Shown: positions 46,901 through 59,515 of the stretch, in pieces | Position numbering within the stretch: the first letter of the stretch is position 1 | Layout: each line of letters starts with the position of its first letter | NCBI RefSeq assembly: GCF_008831285.2 | Contig: NC_045142.1 | Span: 26,115,876 to 26,179,875 of the forward strand | Source: Nymphaea colorata | Taxonomy: Eukaryota; Streptophyta; Magnoliopsida; Nymphaeales; Nymphaeaceae | Direction of reading: 5' to 3' | Length of the DNA: 64,000 bases | Made by a program: the position numbers and the translations under genes | Notes under the pieces: model-generated | What the model was told of the DNA's origin: nothing | Database searches by the model: none | What the model saw: only the letters and a program-made list of their open reading frames with translations

Positions 46901-48647
46901 TTAATTTCTGGTCGATTGCATGAATAGGCAGTGCACCCATTTTTCATGTACTTTCTTGCCTTAACTACTGAGATAACTAACTTTTTTTGATCTTGAGGCG
47001 TTTTTACCCCAAATTCTATCTTTTGAGCGTTCTCCAACTGAATCTTCAACTTTTTCCTTCTGCAATCTATTGTCGCATAGTGATGGTATAACCAATCTAT
47101 TCTTAGGATTACGTTATACCACTTCATATTTATTACCACAAGTTGCACATTTCCTAAATACGCTTTGCATGAGTCTTTGTTTTCCATGGGCATAGCGACT
47201 AACAATTCATAAGGCATATTTTTTCTTTGTAACTTTAAAGTTCAGCAAATCTCTCAGAAACAAAGGAATGTGATGCACCAGAGTCAAACAGAATATGAGC
47301 CCAATGAGAATGTACAAGATGGATACCTTCAGGTCAGTGCATTGCAAATCCTCTACCGTGGTTGCATAAACTCTCGCAGGTACCTTCTTTTATGCTGGTT
47401 GGTTGGCTGCACCACACCTCTGCACAACCTCTTTCTTCTTTGGGCACTCACGGATAAAATGTCTTTGCGTTTCGCAGTAGAGACATGCCCTGAAATCTCT
47501 GTAACATGTTTTACCGGGATGTTGGCGATGACATTTGGGGCATTCCTCGTCCTGCCTAGATGATGATGGCCTCTATCTCTTGAATCTGCCCCCTTAGTTC
47601 ACCCTGTCATTGCTCCTCTTCTTGAACATGTTTGACCTCGACTTGGACAGCAGAAATTCATTCATCTGGTGTGTCCCATGAGTCCTGTTCCAGTCCTCAT
47701 CGAAATGTGTGGTCATGTCAATTGCATCGTCCAAGTCTCGTGGGTGACTACCCATTAATTTTCTCTGCAACCCGTCTTTAAGACCTCTGATGAACTTATT
47801 TGCTTTGTCCGTATCAGAAGTATACACATGAGGGCAGTACTTTTCCAAGTGTCTGAATTTGACAACGTATTTGTGCAGGCTCATACTCCTTTGTTGAAGC
47901 TCCAAGAATTCTTGCATATGTTCCTTCCGTGTGAAGGCTGGGATGTAAGCATGTGTGAAGGCTTCCTTGAATTCTTCCCAAGTCGCTTCGTGATTTGTGA
48001 ACTTCACTTCACGTTGGGTTGACCACCATTTCTCAGCATCTCTTTTCAACATAAAGGGTTCCAAACCGAACCTTCTTGTTTTCAGGCACTTCCAGGGTGG
48101 TAAAGATCTTCTCGAATTTTTTTGTTCATTCTTCTGCATCGTCCGCAGTGTCTTTCTCATGAAACTTTGGAAGATGCAAGCTCATAAACTGTTAGTGAGT
48201 TGCGCCTCTTGCCTCACCATTCGTTGTCCCGTTTGTTTCTGTAATGGTTCCTCCTGAAGGAACAATCTGCGCCAGTCCATGCATCAACCCCGTAATCATA
48301 TGCAATGTGTTGATAATGAACGTTTGTTGTTGTTGCATGTTTCCAACAGGTGTCCCAGTGTTGGTAGAATGAGTCTCCACATTTCGACCCCTGGTGTTGC
48401 GAGGGTTTTTGCCTCTACCTCTAGCACTTCCTCCTATAGTGTGTGCCATTTAAACTATACCGCATGGAAAAAAACAAAATATAACTATTGTACTCATAAG
48501 TAAAGCAATCAGGTAGAACTTTAAAACTCAATATTCACAATAAATCAAAAACACCCTTCTTTAACAAGCTTGGGTGACCTTTCCTCTGCTTGTGATCGAC
48601 AACGGCATTGGACAAGAACTCTAGACACTATGCTCTGATACCAAATT
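43959..48647 (-). mobile_element. Internal region of element A: gag-pol remnants
   Basis: In element order: gag-like sequence (about 48449-47594, with a WWSTQ..TWEEFKEAF block), zinc-finger and protease area (about 47560-46890), reverse transcriptase (about 46940-45957, with [10 protein letters not shown]), RNase H (about 45960-45649) and integrase with a HPVFHVSMLRKY end (about 45450-44084). The order RT, RNase H, integrase identifies Ty3/gypsy, and the integrase end points to the chromovirus (Tekay/Del-like) side. The region is broken at roughly half a dozen or more places and encodes no whole polyprotein. Confidence 0.88.
48631..48643 (-). other. Primer binding site of element A (initiator Met tRNA)
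   Basis: On the minus strand TGGTATCAGAGCA lies four bases inside the 5' LTR end. It is the standard plant primer site complementary to the 3' end of initiator methionine tRNA and fixes both the element orientation and the LTR boundary at 48648. Confidence 0.9.
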
Positions 48648-49518
48648 TGTCACGACCCAATTTTTGACACCAATTTTTTTTTGCTTTGTATAAATAATAG
48701 TGAAAGTAACATTGAGTCATGACCAAAACCAAATCAAATACACTGTATTAAAAGTAAAACACTTGGACCCAAATAACTAAAATAACCACTAAGTCCAAAA
48801 CCGACATAGTGTCCAGAATGCCAATGCCCGTCCGTCACAAGGCTGAGGTCATCCGTCCATGAGCTATAATTTATCAAGGACTACCTATAGAGATAGAAAG
48901 AAGGGTCAGAATTCCCCTAAGTATGGAAAAATCCAACTATGAATTGAACATGGCCCAACAAAATAATATTTGATTTTGTAAAACAAATTCATATAAGGGC
49001 CTTATGAACCACAACCATAAGACTCCAAATCTTAACACATATTAGAGTTACGTCACATTATAAAAAACGATGTATACAAAACCTCCAAAATTTCGTAGAC
49101 TTTCGACCGTGGCCTATCATTACAATGGGTATGGTCATGGTGCCGAGCAACAACAGAAATCCCTGTGAGCACTCACGGGCAGAACAGGACATATCTTCAT
49201 TAGGTGATTCAACAGATCGAGGGTAACATGCAGTGAAGCCACCTGAGATAGTCAGATTGCCGCTGCAGTAGCAGGGCCCCTCTAGGCACCCAGGGTGAGG
49301 GTCCAGGAGATGCCTTGCTCTCCAACAGAAACAGAACAAAATCTCGGGCCCATGTGCCGCACAATACCCTATGGGCCTTCCAGTGCAGACAGATAAGTGT
49401 ACGCCATTAGTGAGATCAAGCACACCACTACCTTTCGAGACGAAACCAAACACGTCGCAAAACAAGAGCTCGTACTCACATAGACCAATGCATACACAGT
49501 CCACCTTTCGTCTATGAT
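48648..49518 (-). repeat. 5' LTR of element A, inner piece
   Basis: Matches the end portion of the 3' LTR starting at 41246, up to about 42060. The match stops near 49518, where sequence from the inserted relative begins. The remaining start portion of this LTR is found at 52880-52934 and 55443-55634. Confidence 0.8.
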
Positions 49519-52500
49519 TCAGAAAGATATCACCCACCAAGAGTGTTTTTCAATTCGAAAAGAAGGGAAAATTGAGTCCAAGATACATTGGTCCATTCGA
49601 GATTCTAGAAAAAGTTGGAGATGTTGCATGTCGAATTGGACTTCCACCGCAATATAGCCATGTTCATCCAGTATTTCACTTGTCGATGCTAAGGAAGTAT
49701 ATACATGATCCTTCGCATGTGATAGATTACGAAGACGTAGAATTGCAAGAAGATCTGATAACATAAGAAAAGCCACTTCAGATTGTAGACTGAAATGAAC
49801 ATGTGTTGCGAAAGAAGATCATCCCACTAGTCCAAGTGGAGTGGCAGCATCATGGGATCAAAGAATGTATGTGGGAGCTAGAAGAGGATATGAGAAAGAG
49901 TTCTCCTGAATTGTTTCAATATGGTACGCTCAAATTTTGAGGACGAAATTTCTTTTTAGGGGAGAAGGATGTAAGACCCATGATTTCTCATTTGTTTCCT
50001 TAATTGTTAAAACGTTTAAGTTATAAATGGTAGATTTAAACAATTAATAAGAATAGCTAAAAACTGTCAAGAGAACAGTTATGGAAAGACATGAATGATT
50101 TACTAATTGAAAAGATTTAATAGAAATGAGAAAGGAAACTGAAAGACCGTTCCTTTTTCCTGTGAGAAACTGAAAGAACTCGTATGGCAATAAGGGAGGC
50201 CTTGTAGAGGGTTTATTTAACCCCATTTTTTAGAAATTGATCACTCCTTTTGCCGCAGCCATAGAGGAGAACGTCCAGTAGCAAGGAATTTGAGTGAAAG
50301 AGGGAGAAAGAGAGAGAAAGATCCTCATCTTTGCTCTCTTTTGATTGAGATCAAGGAAAGGAGTTGTTGGTGGAAATCAATTTCGATTAACACGTATGGG
50401 GATATTCAGTTATGATTGTAGCATGAAGCCGTGTATTTTTTTTATTTTTCTATAGATACATATACATGTAGATATATGTATGCGCATGAGGCATTGTATG
50501 ATGAGAGTAGTATACAGTGTTCTTAGTTGATTAATCTTTGATTTCCTAGAAATGAAAATATATATATGCATGTATGAGATTTAATTAAATGTGTACAGAA
50601 AATAAAAAGGGTATAATGAAGGCAATACCGTGAGACTTGGCCTGGTTAAACGGCCTTAGGCGATCCCCATTTCAGGCATCACTCAGGGAGGACAGAAATC
50701 ATATAATATTTAAAAATCAATGCTAGCTCCGTTTCAGATGAAACTTGGGCAGCACTTTGTATTAACCTCATTAGCTCCCAAGATGAAGCACGGCCCCAAA
50801 TTAGCTCCCAAATTAGCTCCCAAGATGAAAGGCGTTAGGGAGTTAGCTCGTTGGTCGCTTGTGATTTTTTCTTAAAAGTGTTTAGAAAATTCGAAAACTA
50901 CAGCGACTTCCGGCGATAGGTGTTGTCAGCTCCGGTGTCGGAAAACAAAGATTAAGAGTTCCTTGGATTCATCTTCTGTAGATTACTCCTGTAAAATTTC
51001 ATAATTTTTGGAGTCGCATATAAAAAGATATATATTTTTGAATGAATGTCTGTAGCTGGAGTGTTTTCTGCGACAGAAAATCTGAAAACTACATCGGATT
51101 CCGGCGACCGGCGCTGCTAGCTCCGGAGTTGAAAAATAATGGGTAAGCACTCGTTGAATTTGCCTGCTTCTGAGGATTACTCTTGTAAAATTTCATAATT
51201 TTTGGATAAGCAGTTGAGGAGATACAGATTTTTGAGTGACCGTGTGTTGCTGGAATGCTTTCCTGTAAAACCAAAAACTGAATGGTATTCTGGCGGCTGG
51301 CGCTGTCAGTTCCATTGTTGGAAATTGTTGAGCAAGAGCTCATTGGATTCATATGCTTCTCAATATTATCTCTGTAAAATTTCATAATTTTTGAAAAACC
51401 TGATGAAGATATATTAATTTTTGAAATGAAGGAGGTGCTCCCATGAGGGGAGAGAAAGACCAGCGAGAAATGAAAAGAGGGGCTAGGGTTCGACCAAATT
51501 TATATCAAATTTAGAAAATTACAAGAATGGTCCACCTTAATAGTGTAGTTTTTGGAAAAGCAGTTATATTTTTCAGAAATTTATGCCGCAACGTTTTTGC
51601 AAAAAACTTTCTCAAGAAGAGGCATGCGAAAGTTATTTTCAGTAAAAATTGATAATTTTATACGATATTGCAAAGTAGTGCCCTCCGAGTTCTTAAAAAT
51701 TGCTAGAAAAGGGTTTTTATAAGATGTGTTTGTAATTTAGTAGAAAAACGAAATGTTATGTATTATTGCTCTTTGATTTTGTTTAAATTTCAGAAAAAAA
51801 GGTCTATATAATGATTACAATATTATTATTTGAATTTCTGGACGTAAGATACTATGTATTGTTGCATGTTTACTTGACTTTGTTTTGTTGCCATTAAATC
51901 AAGTTATAAAATGGCTTATTTTTGTTGTTTCGAAAACCGAACCTAAAGGCGGTTTTTGTGAAAGGTAATAGACGAAGTCTAATGATGAGAAACCCTCACA
52001 TTTGAAATTCGAAGGCGAAATGTGGACTGTGTGCAATGGTTTATGCGAGTATGAGCTTGTGTTTTTGCCCGGTATTTGGCTTTGTCTCGGGAGGTAGTGA
52101 CGCATATGAGCTCACTGTTGTCGCACACTTCTATGTCTGTACTGGAGGGCCCAAAGGGTATTGAGTGGCACAAGGGCCCGGGGTTCTGTTCTGTTTCTGT
52201 TGGAGAGCGAGGCATCTCCTGGTCCCTCAAACCGGGTTTCCTAGAGGGGTCATGCTGCTGCAGCGGCGATCTGGAATATCTCAGGAGGCTTCACTGTAGG
52301 TACCTTCGATCTGTTGGATCGCCTGATAAAGATATGTTTTGTTCTGCCCGTGAGTTGTGCCCACGGGGATTTCTGTTGCTGCACACGATGGCCATGACAT
52401 TGTCAGAAAACCATAGTGGGAAGCCTACCAAATTTTGCAGGTTGTGCACACCTCGTTTTGTTTCTGATAATGAGACGTAACTTTTCGTGTGTTAAAATTT

Positions 52501-52879
52501 GGGTACTTATGGCTGTTGATCATAGGGTCTTATCCGCTTTTGTTTGAAGAGATAAAATATTACTTTGTTGGGCCATGTTCCATTCATGGCTGAATTTTTC
52601 CATACTCACAGGAATTCTGACCATTCTTTCTATTTCTACTTGTAGTTCTTGAGGGTTTGTGGCTATTAGATTGACATCCTCAGGCTTGTGATAGGCAGAC
52701 ATTGGCAATCTGGACACTGCGTCGGTTTTGGGATTTGTGGTTATTTTTGTTTGGGTCCAAGTATTTTATTATTGAAATAAAACAGTGTCTGATTTCTTTA
52801 TGTTTTCGTCATGACTCAATGTTGCTTCCGCTATTATAGAAATGAAAAAAAAAATGGTGTCAAATATTGGGTCATGACA
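49519..52879 (+). mobile_element. Truncated plus-strand Ty3/gypsy relative (element B) inside the 5' LTR of A
   Basis: Begins in the integrase end region (matching element A near 44400-44084, opposite strand) and continues into a complete 3' LTR at 49970-52879. Everything upstream of the integrase end is absent, so this is a 5'-truncated remnant. Its junctions with element A show no clear target duplication, suggesting later deletion or rearrangement that also removed about 1.6 kb of the host LTR. It belongs to the same family as element A. Confidence 0.8.
49970..52879 (+). repeat. 3' LTR of element B
   Basis: 2,910 bp, starting TGTAAGACCC after a GGGGAGAAGGA polypurine tract and ending GGGTCATGACA. 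It is the same family as the LTRs of element A in the opposite orientation, so it forms a large inverted repeat with 41246-43958. Confidence 0.85.
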
Positions 52880-52934
52880 TTCTCTCTCTCTCAATTTCTC
52901 TATCGTTGAGTCTTCTCCTCTAAAAAAGCAGTCA
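52880..52934 (-). repeat. 5' LTR of element A, middle piece
   Basis: The CT-rich stretch and following TCTATCGTTGAGTCTTCTC match the 3' LTR near 43700-43755. The match is interrupted at 52935 by the DNA transposon and resumes at 55443. Confidence 0.85.
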
Positions 52935-54331
52935 GGTAGTGTTTGATAGCCCGGTATTTTACTGTAGCACCGAAATAATTATTCAAATTTTAAAAAAAAT
53001 TCCAACGTATCAAACGCGGAATTATATTTTCGACCGTTGAGGCCGATATTTTTTTTCGGACCGTTGCCCTAGCGCTCGCAGCTCGCGTTGCCTCTTCCCT
53101 GCCGCGAGTTTCTCACCCAGCCACAGCCACTACGTCCTCGTCGTCCCACGCACTCTCATTCTCCTGCTCCGGACACTCACCCTCATCTCTCTCTTGCTGC
53201 CTCCCTTGTCTCCCTCCCTACGCTGTGTCGCTCCATCCCGAGTCCCTACCTGTGCATGAACGCCTGATTTTGCTGCAGACCATCACGGTGAGTTCCCCTT
53301 GTTTAGTTCTTTCCCCTTTTCTTCCACTCTGATTTCTGCCTTTTCATTTGGCAACCCTTGAGATTCTATACGAGTGAAGGCGTTTGACGGTCCCTCGGCT
53401 TTCAGGATACATTCTTGATTCTCCTCCTTGTGCCTCCTAAGCGAGCGGATAGAGGCCTGTACGTCGAAAGGAAACATAGGGCGTGGCCTGAAAATCCTTG
53501 CTGGGGTAGAAATCATGATTTTGCTGTTGTTGAAGATAGCTTGATTTTGTTGTCGTTGAAGCAGTTGGGGTCGATTGACAGACGAAGAAGAACAACTGAG
53601 AAGATTGATTTTCCCTCCCCTGCTCCTCCTGCTCCGTCACCTATTTTTCATCTTCTCTCATTCTCCCATACCTTCACCAAGGTCAGTTCCCTTCTCTCCC
53701 GCTTTAAAATTTTTGGTTGATTTTCCAGATATTTAGCTCTGCCATCTTTGTTCTTTTTGTTTTCTGGTTTTCTGTCCGTGCGTGCGTGACTTGCCTTCCT
53801 TTTATCTGTTCACTTCTTTTTGTTGTTTTGTTTTCTGCCTCCTATTTCACACGGTTCTGCAGACTTGCCTTCATTTTATCTGAATCTGTGTTCATCAGAA
53901 GCATTCATTAAGAAGCATGACAGTAGTTGATGTTGATGCCTCTTCTTTTCATGTAACGAATATCGTGATCATATAGCAGCTTCAACTTCATCAGAAGCTG
54001 TTGTTGCACCATTTGTCGTGTCATCAGCTCTAAGCTGAGATGAAACCTCATCAATTGCAGAGTTCAGCTGATTTTCTGCCATCAGCAGCATCAATCAGAA
54101 CCCGTCAGCTCATCAAGTCTGATTTGTATTTCAGCAGAACCTTGAACTTTGCTTATAAATTAAGAAGTTTTGTTGGAAAAGTTTGAAGCAGAAAAACATT
54201 ATCTCCGAGTTGATTGCACGCTACAGGCTATTTCATTGCCTCATCTTTTGTAACTGAGGTTGTAAATTTAAAATCATTTACGTGATCTCACTAAAAAAGT
54301 TGCGACAAATTGATTTTTTTTAGTTTAATTG

Positions 54332-54335
<4 letters not shown>

Positions 54336-54389
<54 letters not shown>
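54336..54389. repeat. (TA)n(GA)n microsatellite
   Basis: About 17 TA units pass directly into about 9 GA units, inside the PIF/Harbinger-like element. Confidence 0.9.
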
Positions 54390-55267
54390 AATCATTGGAC
54401 TGTCATATCTTATTGAATGGCTAAATATTTGACATGAGTAGCTAAAACAACCATGAAACTGTCGCTAGAAAATTATAAACTGTCGCTACAGTTGGATAGC
54501 TGCATTCCCTGTTGGCACAGAGGTTTGTACGAAATGCCTTTTCCATTAACTTTAATCAGAGTATCTCCTTGGTTAACTTTTATGTTAATTCTTCTTAAAA
54601 ATCCTGTTAGTGATTTGTTGATTTGATTCAAGGAGAATTGGTTTGAATCTTGTAATATACATTGTATTTTTTATTTGCCAGTGGCATCATTTGGAATTCT
54701 CTTTACAAGATCAATTTGGATTTTTCAATTTGTGTTCTTCAAGGGCCAAGGTCAAGTTCTATACATTCCTGCTGTGGTGGCTGTAAGCTTTCTTTCAGAC
54801 TATGTAGTGTGTTATTACAATTTGATACTACATGTCTGGTTCTGCATTGAATTTGATTACTAAAGTATGGTGTTTTAGTCAAAAATTCATAAATACCTGT
54901 GTCTGTTAGACCATGCAAACTCGTATGAGGACATCCATGATATGTTTTTCTTATTCCAAAATCTTGTGAGAAACATATCAACGGTGCCATGGAACATGTG
55001 TATGAGCTGCTTTGGAAGGTTAAACTTTCTTTCATGCTATTTTGGGATATGAATTTTATTAGTTTGAACATGAAAATTGACACTTGATTATATGACATTC
55101 TCAGTCAGTAAATTTGAGTTTGATAATGGAGCTCTTGCTTAGTAAAGATCATGTTCATTTTATCACTGGTCGTGATTTCGTAGATGGTTTATTATTTATT
55201 TATGTGTTTAAGAAACTATATAAAGATTATGTAAATATAAAAATATGTTTCCTTATTATCGAACACA

Positions 55268-55410
55268 GAAATATATTTCTAGAAATATATTTTTGTATCA
55301 TCAAACACAGAAATATATTTCTCAGTTATCACACACACATCAAAATGAGAATCGGAAAGATTTTTCTCATTCCTTTATTCCAGAAAATATATTTCCAGAA
55401 ATATATTTTC
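55268..55410. repeat. Subterminal palindromes of the PIF/Harbinger-like element
   Basis: GAAATATATTTC or one-base variants occur at 55268-55279, 55282-55293, 55310-55321 and from 55398. Two are preceded by a CAAACACA or CGAACACA motif that resembles the terminal repeat. Repeated palindromes near a transposon end are typical transposase contact sites; that role is inferred. Confidence 0.65.
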
Positions 55411-55442
55411 AATTCCAAATTTCCTGGCCATCAAACACTACC

Positions 55443-55634
55443 TCAAGGAAAGGTTAATTGTTGTAAAATGTGGTTAGGTATGCCCTTATCTCTATTTTTT
55501 TCATGAATATTTCATGATAAACTTGACAGTTTGAAATATTTGTTAGAAATCATTTGATCTTTAATTTGTGATTCCTCCACAATTTACGTTCCAAATGTTT
55601 AATAAAACTTAAAAAAAAAAAGGTGGGTCTTACA
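55443..55634 (-). repeat. 5' LTR of element A, outer piece
   Basis: Matches the 3' LTR from about 43765 to its end at 43958, including TTGACAGTTTGAAATATTTG, and ends in GGGTCTTACA. It is followed at once by the target duplication TTGAC. Confidence 0.88.
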
Positions 55635-56258
55635 TTGACTATATTGTCAATTCCAACTGCCTTTTGAGATAGAGAAAGAGAGAGGTAATTTTGGGCCGTA
55701 AATTTGCTGGGATATTGAGCAGGATTTAGAAAGACATAAATTTGTTTTAAGAATGCGTCAGTGAATCTTTAAAGGCGCCATGAGCATCACATCATTTCGT
55801 ATCGCGACAATGCCCTTTTAAACTATTGAAACTCATAAAAAAGTTAACGTTATATGATGTGATATGATATACGAAATAAAAATAGAAGGCTAGGTAAATT
55901 AAATGCTAACTTTTACTGGCATGCATAACAATTATTTTGCTTTTCTTTTTCATCATTAAATACTCAATGGCAAACCTTGAATGCAAAGACGAATAGAAAG
56001 ACTAATAGACCTAACTATGTTCGAAAGTGTAGAACGTGTCATGACTATTTTGCTTTTCCATTTCATCGTTAAGTGCTCAATGGCAAACATTCAATGCGAA
56101 GGTGGATAGACCTAATTATGCTTTAAAAGTTTAGAATTCTAGATCGTATGTGTCACTTTGGCTATCCAGAGTCATCTAACTTATTTGTGAAGGTTGTTTC
56201 AAAAAACAAGGAAAAAAAGAATGAATTAATATTATAGAACCAAAATGTCTATCATCTT

Positions 56259-56307
<49 letters not shown>

Positions 56308-56308
56308 A
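56259..56308. repeat. (TA)n microsatellite with one TTA interruption
   Basis: Two TA runs joined by a single TTA, so the whole tract is self-complementary and can form a hairpin or cruciform. Confidence 0.9.
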
Positions 56309-59300
56309 AGTACTCCAGCCAATGGGCCGGAGTATTTCACCTTAATATTGTGAAATGATAAAATACTTGTTAACCGCCTGTAAAAACACCAGGCAAAGAA
56401 AGGATTACCAACAGGATCTGATGCGTACCTTGCCACTTAGGTGGAATCAAAAGAAACGCGTTTTTACTTGTAAAGCATTTGAAAGCATCTCGGTCATGTG
56501 CACTGGCGGAGACTGGTCGCTTCCACGTACTAAAATTCATACTCAATTTACTAAATGTTGTCGTAGAACGACAAAATTTGTTAGATAGAATATTATTTAT
56601 GCATCGGTACGGCCCTTCTCTTGATATACTTTAGAAAAAGAAAGGGAGAGTGATCGATCGATGAGTGAAGATGAAAAAAATTTCCAAGCGATTTAGGAGC
56701 CAAATCGGTGAGACTACCGATTATGTGATTCTGCAGATTCACCAATTCACAAGTAAAAAAATGATAATGGCAATTATATGATTCTCCTGCGGCACATGAT
56801 GTTGCAAACTTGCAAGCATTTGGTTGTTTTTATTGAGTTTAATCTAGTGATAAAGCTAGAAATTTTGCTGATTGCAGCCTTAATATGTAAATTTTAATTG
56901 AAAAGTGACACTATAAATATATTTATGTAGAGTTTTTCACAAGCAATGAGTCTGTCGCGGACTCATGGGCTGACAACTTCAGTCTATGCGGAACGGCAAG
57001 CACTTTATGTCGTCAGCTTTAAAATCATCGAAAAGGACACCGATTATTTAGAAAGCAAAGTGTAAATAAAGAAAACTCGTAATCTATTTCTCTTGAAAAA
57101 CTTGTGCATTACGAGGGAGATAGGAAGGCCACATGGGCTAAAAAAAGTGAGCTCTGACAAAGTTTGTGCCTCTCTTATGTTCTCAGTAGATTTGGATGAT
57201 ACTAAACACCTCGTTTTCTCCTTTTTTTTTAAAAAAAAAAGGTTTTCAAAATGGATTGGACAGCCTGCTTCTCTCCCAGGTTATTCAGAAAATAATGAGT
57301 TTTAGTTTCAAAAAGGTGCGTAATCCAAACACAGAAACCAATTTTTAAAAAATGTTAAGAAAACAATTTTTTTCAAAATAGAAGGTATTGTCCAAAATGT
57401 GCCATCAGAAGTTTTCTAAGATCGACTCTTGTTAAAACTTAAAATTTCTGTTACTTAGATCCGAGCTTCCGCTTAAAAGAATAAAAATGAGAATCTCAGG
57501 TGTGATCATAGGTAATTTTAGGGTGAATACTTTTGTTAGATCAGTTAAAGCAAGCAATTAGAAGTAATTTTCCGACCTACCAATTCATAATGCCTCTATG
57601 AACATAGAGGTAAAGACGGGCTGCACTCTAGCAGGCTCTCAAAGTGGATCTGCCCACTCTCTCGCCTTTCCTCTAACATATAAAACTCCTGTGACGTTAG
57701 GTCCATGAAGTTACTCAAACACCTTTTTGGTCTTTCATGGAGATCATTAAAATCTTTATTGGAACGTATAAAAAAATTGGGACATGTTTTAGGGTTTTTA
57801 ATTTTTTATGTGTACCAAATTCGACAAGATCAGGGAAAATCGGTCACACAGTTTAAACTATTAAATCTGATGAGTTAATGACAGCAGCCAATGTCCACGT
57901 GAACATGTGAGCCTCTTAAAGGCCACCACCCACAATTCGGCTGAAATATTTCAACCGTAGGAACTTCAAAGACGTCACCCAAGTTTTTCCTTTTAAGAAA
58001 TTTAATAACGTTTCTTTCAAAAGTTTATTTAACAGTAATTAATAATATTTTTGAAATATTTACTTTTGGATATTTTTCTTTTTATGAGTCATAACCTTAG
58101 TTTGTACCTACCTCCATTAAATTATGCTAAGGAGCCAACTGAGTATTTATTATCGACCGTACTGAGAGAATTTTAAATAGTCACAATGAGGATATAAAGG
58201 AAAATGTTACCAATGAAATGAATCTCCCCTTAAATTCAGTTCATCTTGACTGTAAAATATCTTTAGTAACAGTAACTCACTGATTTTGATGCAATTTATC
58301 TTCACTGTCTCAAGTAGACATGTCAACCGGGTTTGGAATCCATTTTGCTGCAATTTATCTTCACTGCAATTTATCTTCACCGATCTCAAGCATGATGTGT
58401 GTGTCCAGTACACATTGATTGGCACACCACTGTTTGTTGATGTGATATCTTTTGGCGAAAAAGAAGCTGAAGAACCAAGATTGGTGGCAATCTGTGAGTA
58501 TTTCTAGGTGTGAAGCTCTCACTAGTCAAGAGGGATTTTGACCGGAAGAACCGATCATCACGGTCTGCCTGCCACTGAGTTTGTCCCTATACGAAGTTTG
58601 GCATTCTTGAATCCGAATAAAGAAGATGAACACATGAATCGGCTTCCAATGTCGTGGTGAGACGAGCATAATGAAAAAAAGCCCAATGTGGCACATCTCC
58701 GTTGACAGCGCTGCCCACATTCCTCCAGTATAGTTACTTCATAATATATATATCTTTTCTGAAACGAGAGCAGGCGATACTTTTTGACAGAGAAATGATG
58801 AGGAAAGCTGGAGTGGATCTCCTCTCCTCCTGAATAAAAGTTTTTCTCATTATGATACCCTTCTATCCTTTACCTTTTCTTCTATCCTTTACCTTTTCTT
58901 CCGGCATATATATATATATATATAGGGAGGGGGAGAGAGAGAGAGAGAGAGAAGTTTAGAACCTACCAATTATTGCGGAGACAAGCAAGCAACTGGAAAG
59001 ATAGAGAGAGAAATATAAAAATGTTACAACTTGCAACTGCTATGGAGACCACCCAAGTAACTGATTAGCACTTGCTCCTTGTTCACCATCACTAAATGTT
59101 GAATATGAACGATCAATGAAGAAAGAGAGACCAACGGAAATTTGGAAAACAGTAAAAAAGCAGATGTGGTCTCGCTCTTGGTGCCACGCCATCACGGAAA
59201 GAGCATGCACAAAAAGGCTTGTTTCCCCTTAGAAAGTAGCGTCAAACGTGACCAAGGAAGAAAAAAAGAGAGAGAGAGAGGTGCCTCCTGTCCACCAAGG

Positions 59301-59390
59301 CACGGGTATCCTGCCTCTGATTTCGGTACATTGGCCATGCTGGTCCCATAAATCCATTATGGTCTACTTTGTCGCTTGTCCAAAGGCCCA

Positions 59391-59391
59391 C

Positions 59392-59429
<38 letters not shown>

Positions 59430-59515
59430 TCAATATGGCCCATCAAGAGAGAAAGAGACTCGATCTGATCCATCGAGAAGAGAGAGAGAGACTCAATCTG
59501 GTCCATCCATCAAGA
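59391..59515. repeat. GA microsatellite grading into a three-copy 30-36 bp tandem repeat
   Basis: After about 15 GA units, three units of the form GAGAGA..GA(G)ACTC(A/G)ATCTGRTCCATC follow each other (about 59420-59515). They differ in spacing, suggesting growth from the GA tract. Confidence 0.75.

Larger units (their letters stand above)
52935..55442. mobile_element. PIF/Harbinger-like DNA transposon, non-autonomous, 2.5 kb
   Basis: The left end GGTAGTGTTTGATAGCC and the right end (reverse complement GGTAGTGTTTGATGGCC) are near-identical terminal inverted repeats. The 3-bp repeat TCA flanks both sides (52932-52934 and 55443-55445). The sister LTR at 43750-43770 shows the uninterrupted target. 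A 3-bp duplication and the GG..TGTTTG terminus point to PIF/Harbinger. No transposase frame is seen. The interior has a CT-rich, leader-like part (53040-53290) and a (TA)n(GA)n tract (about 54336-54389). Close to the right end are several palindromes GAAATATATTTC. Confidence 0.82.
41246..55634 (-). mobile_element. Old nested Ty3/gypsy LTR retrotransposon (element A, whole footprint)
   Basis: The outer element runs on the minus strand from its LTR start near 55634 (TGTAAGACCC) to its LTR end at 41246 (GGTCCTGACA). Its terminal TG..CA ends are kept, and 5-bp duplications TTGAC lie on both sides (41241-41245 and 55635-55639). The 3' LTR and internal region are contiguous. The 5' LTR is split by two later insertions: a truncated plus-strand relative and a DNA transposon. 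The LTR copies look roughly 80-90 percent alike where I compared them by eye, so the insertion is old. The coding region is broken in many places. It is a fossil with no expected activity. Confidence 0.88.
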
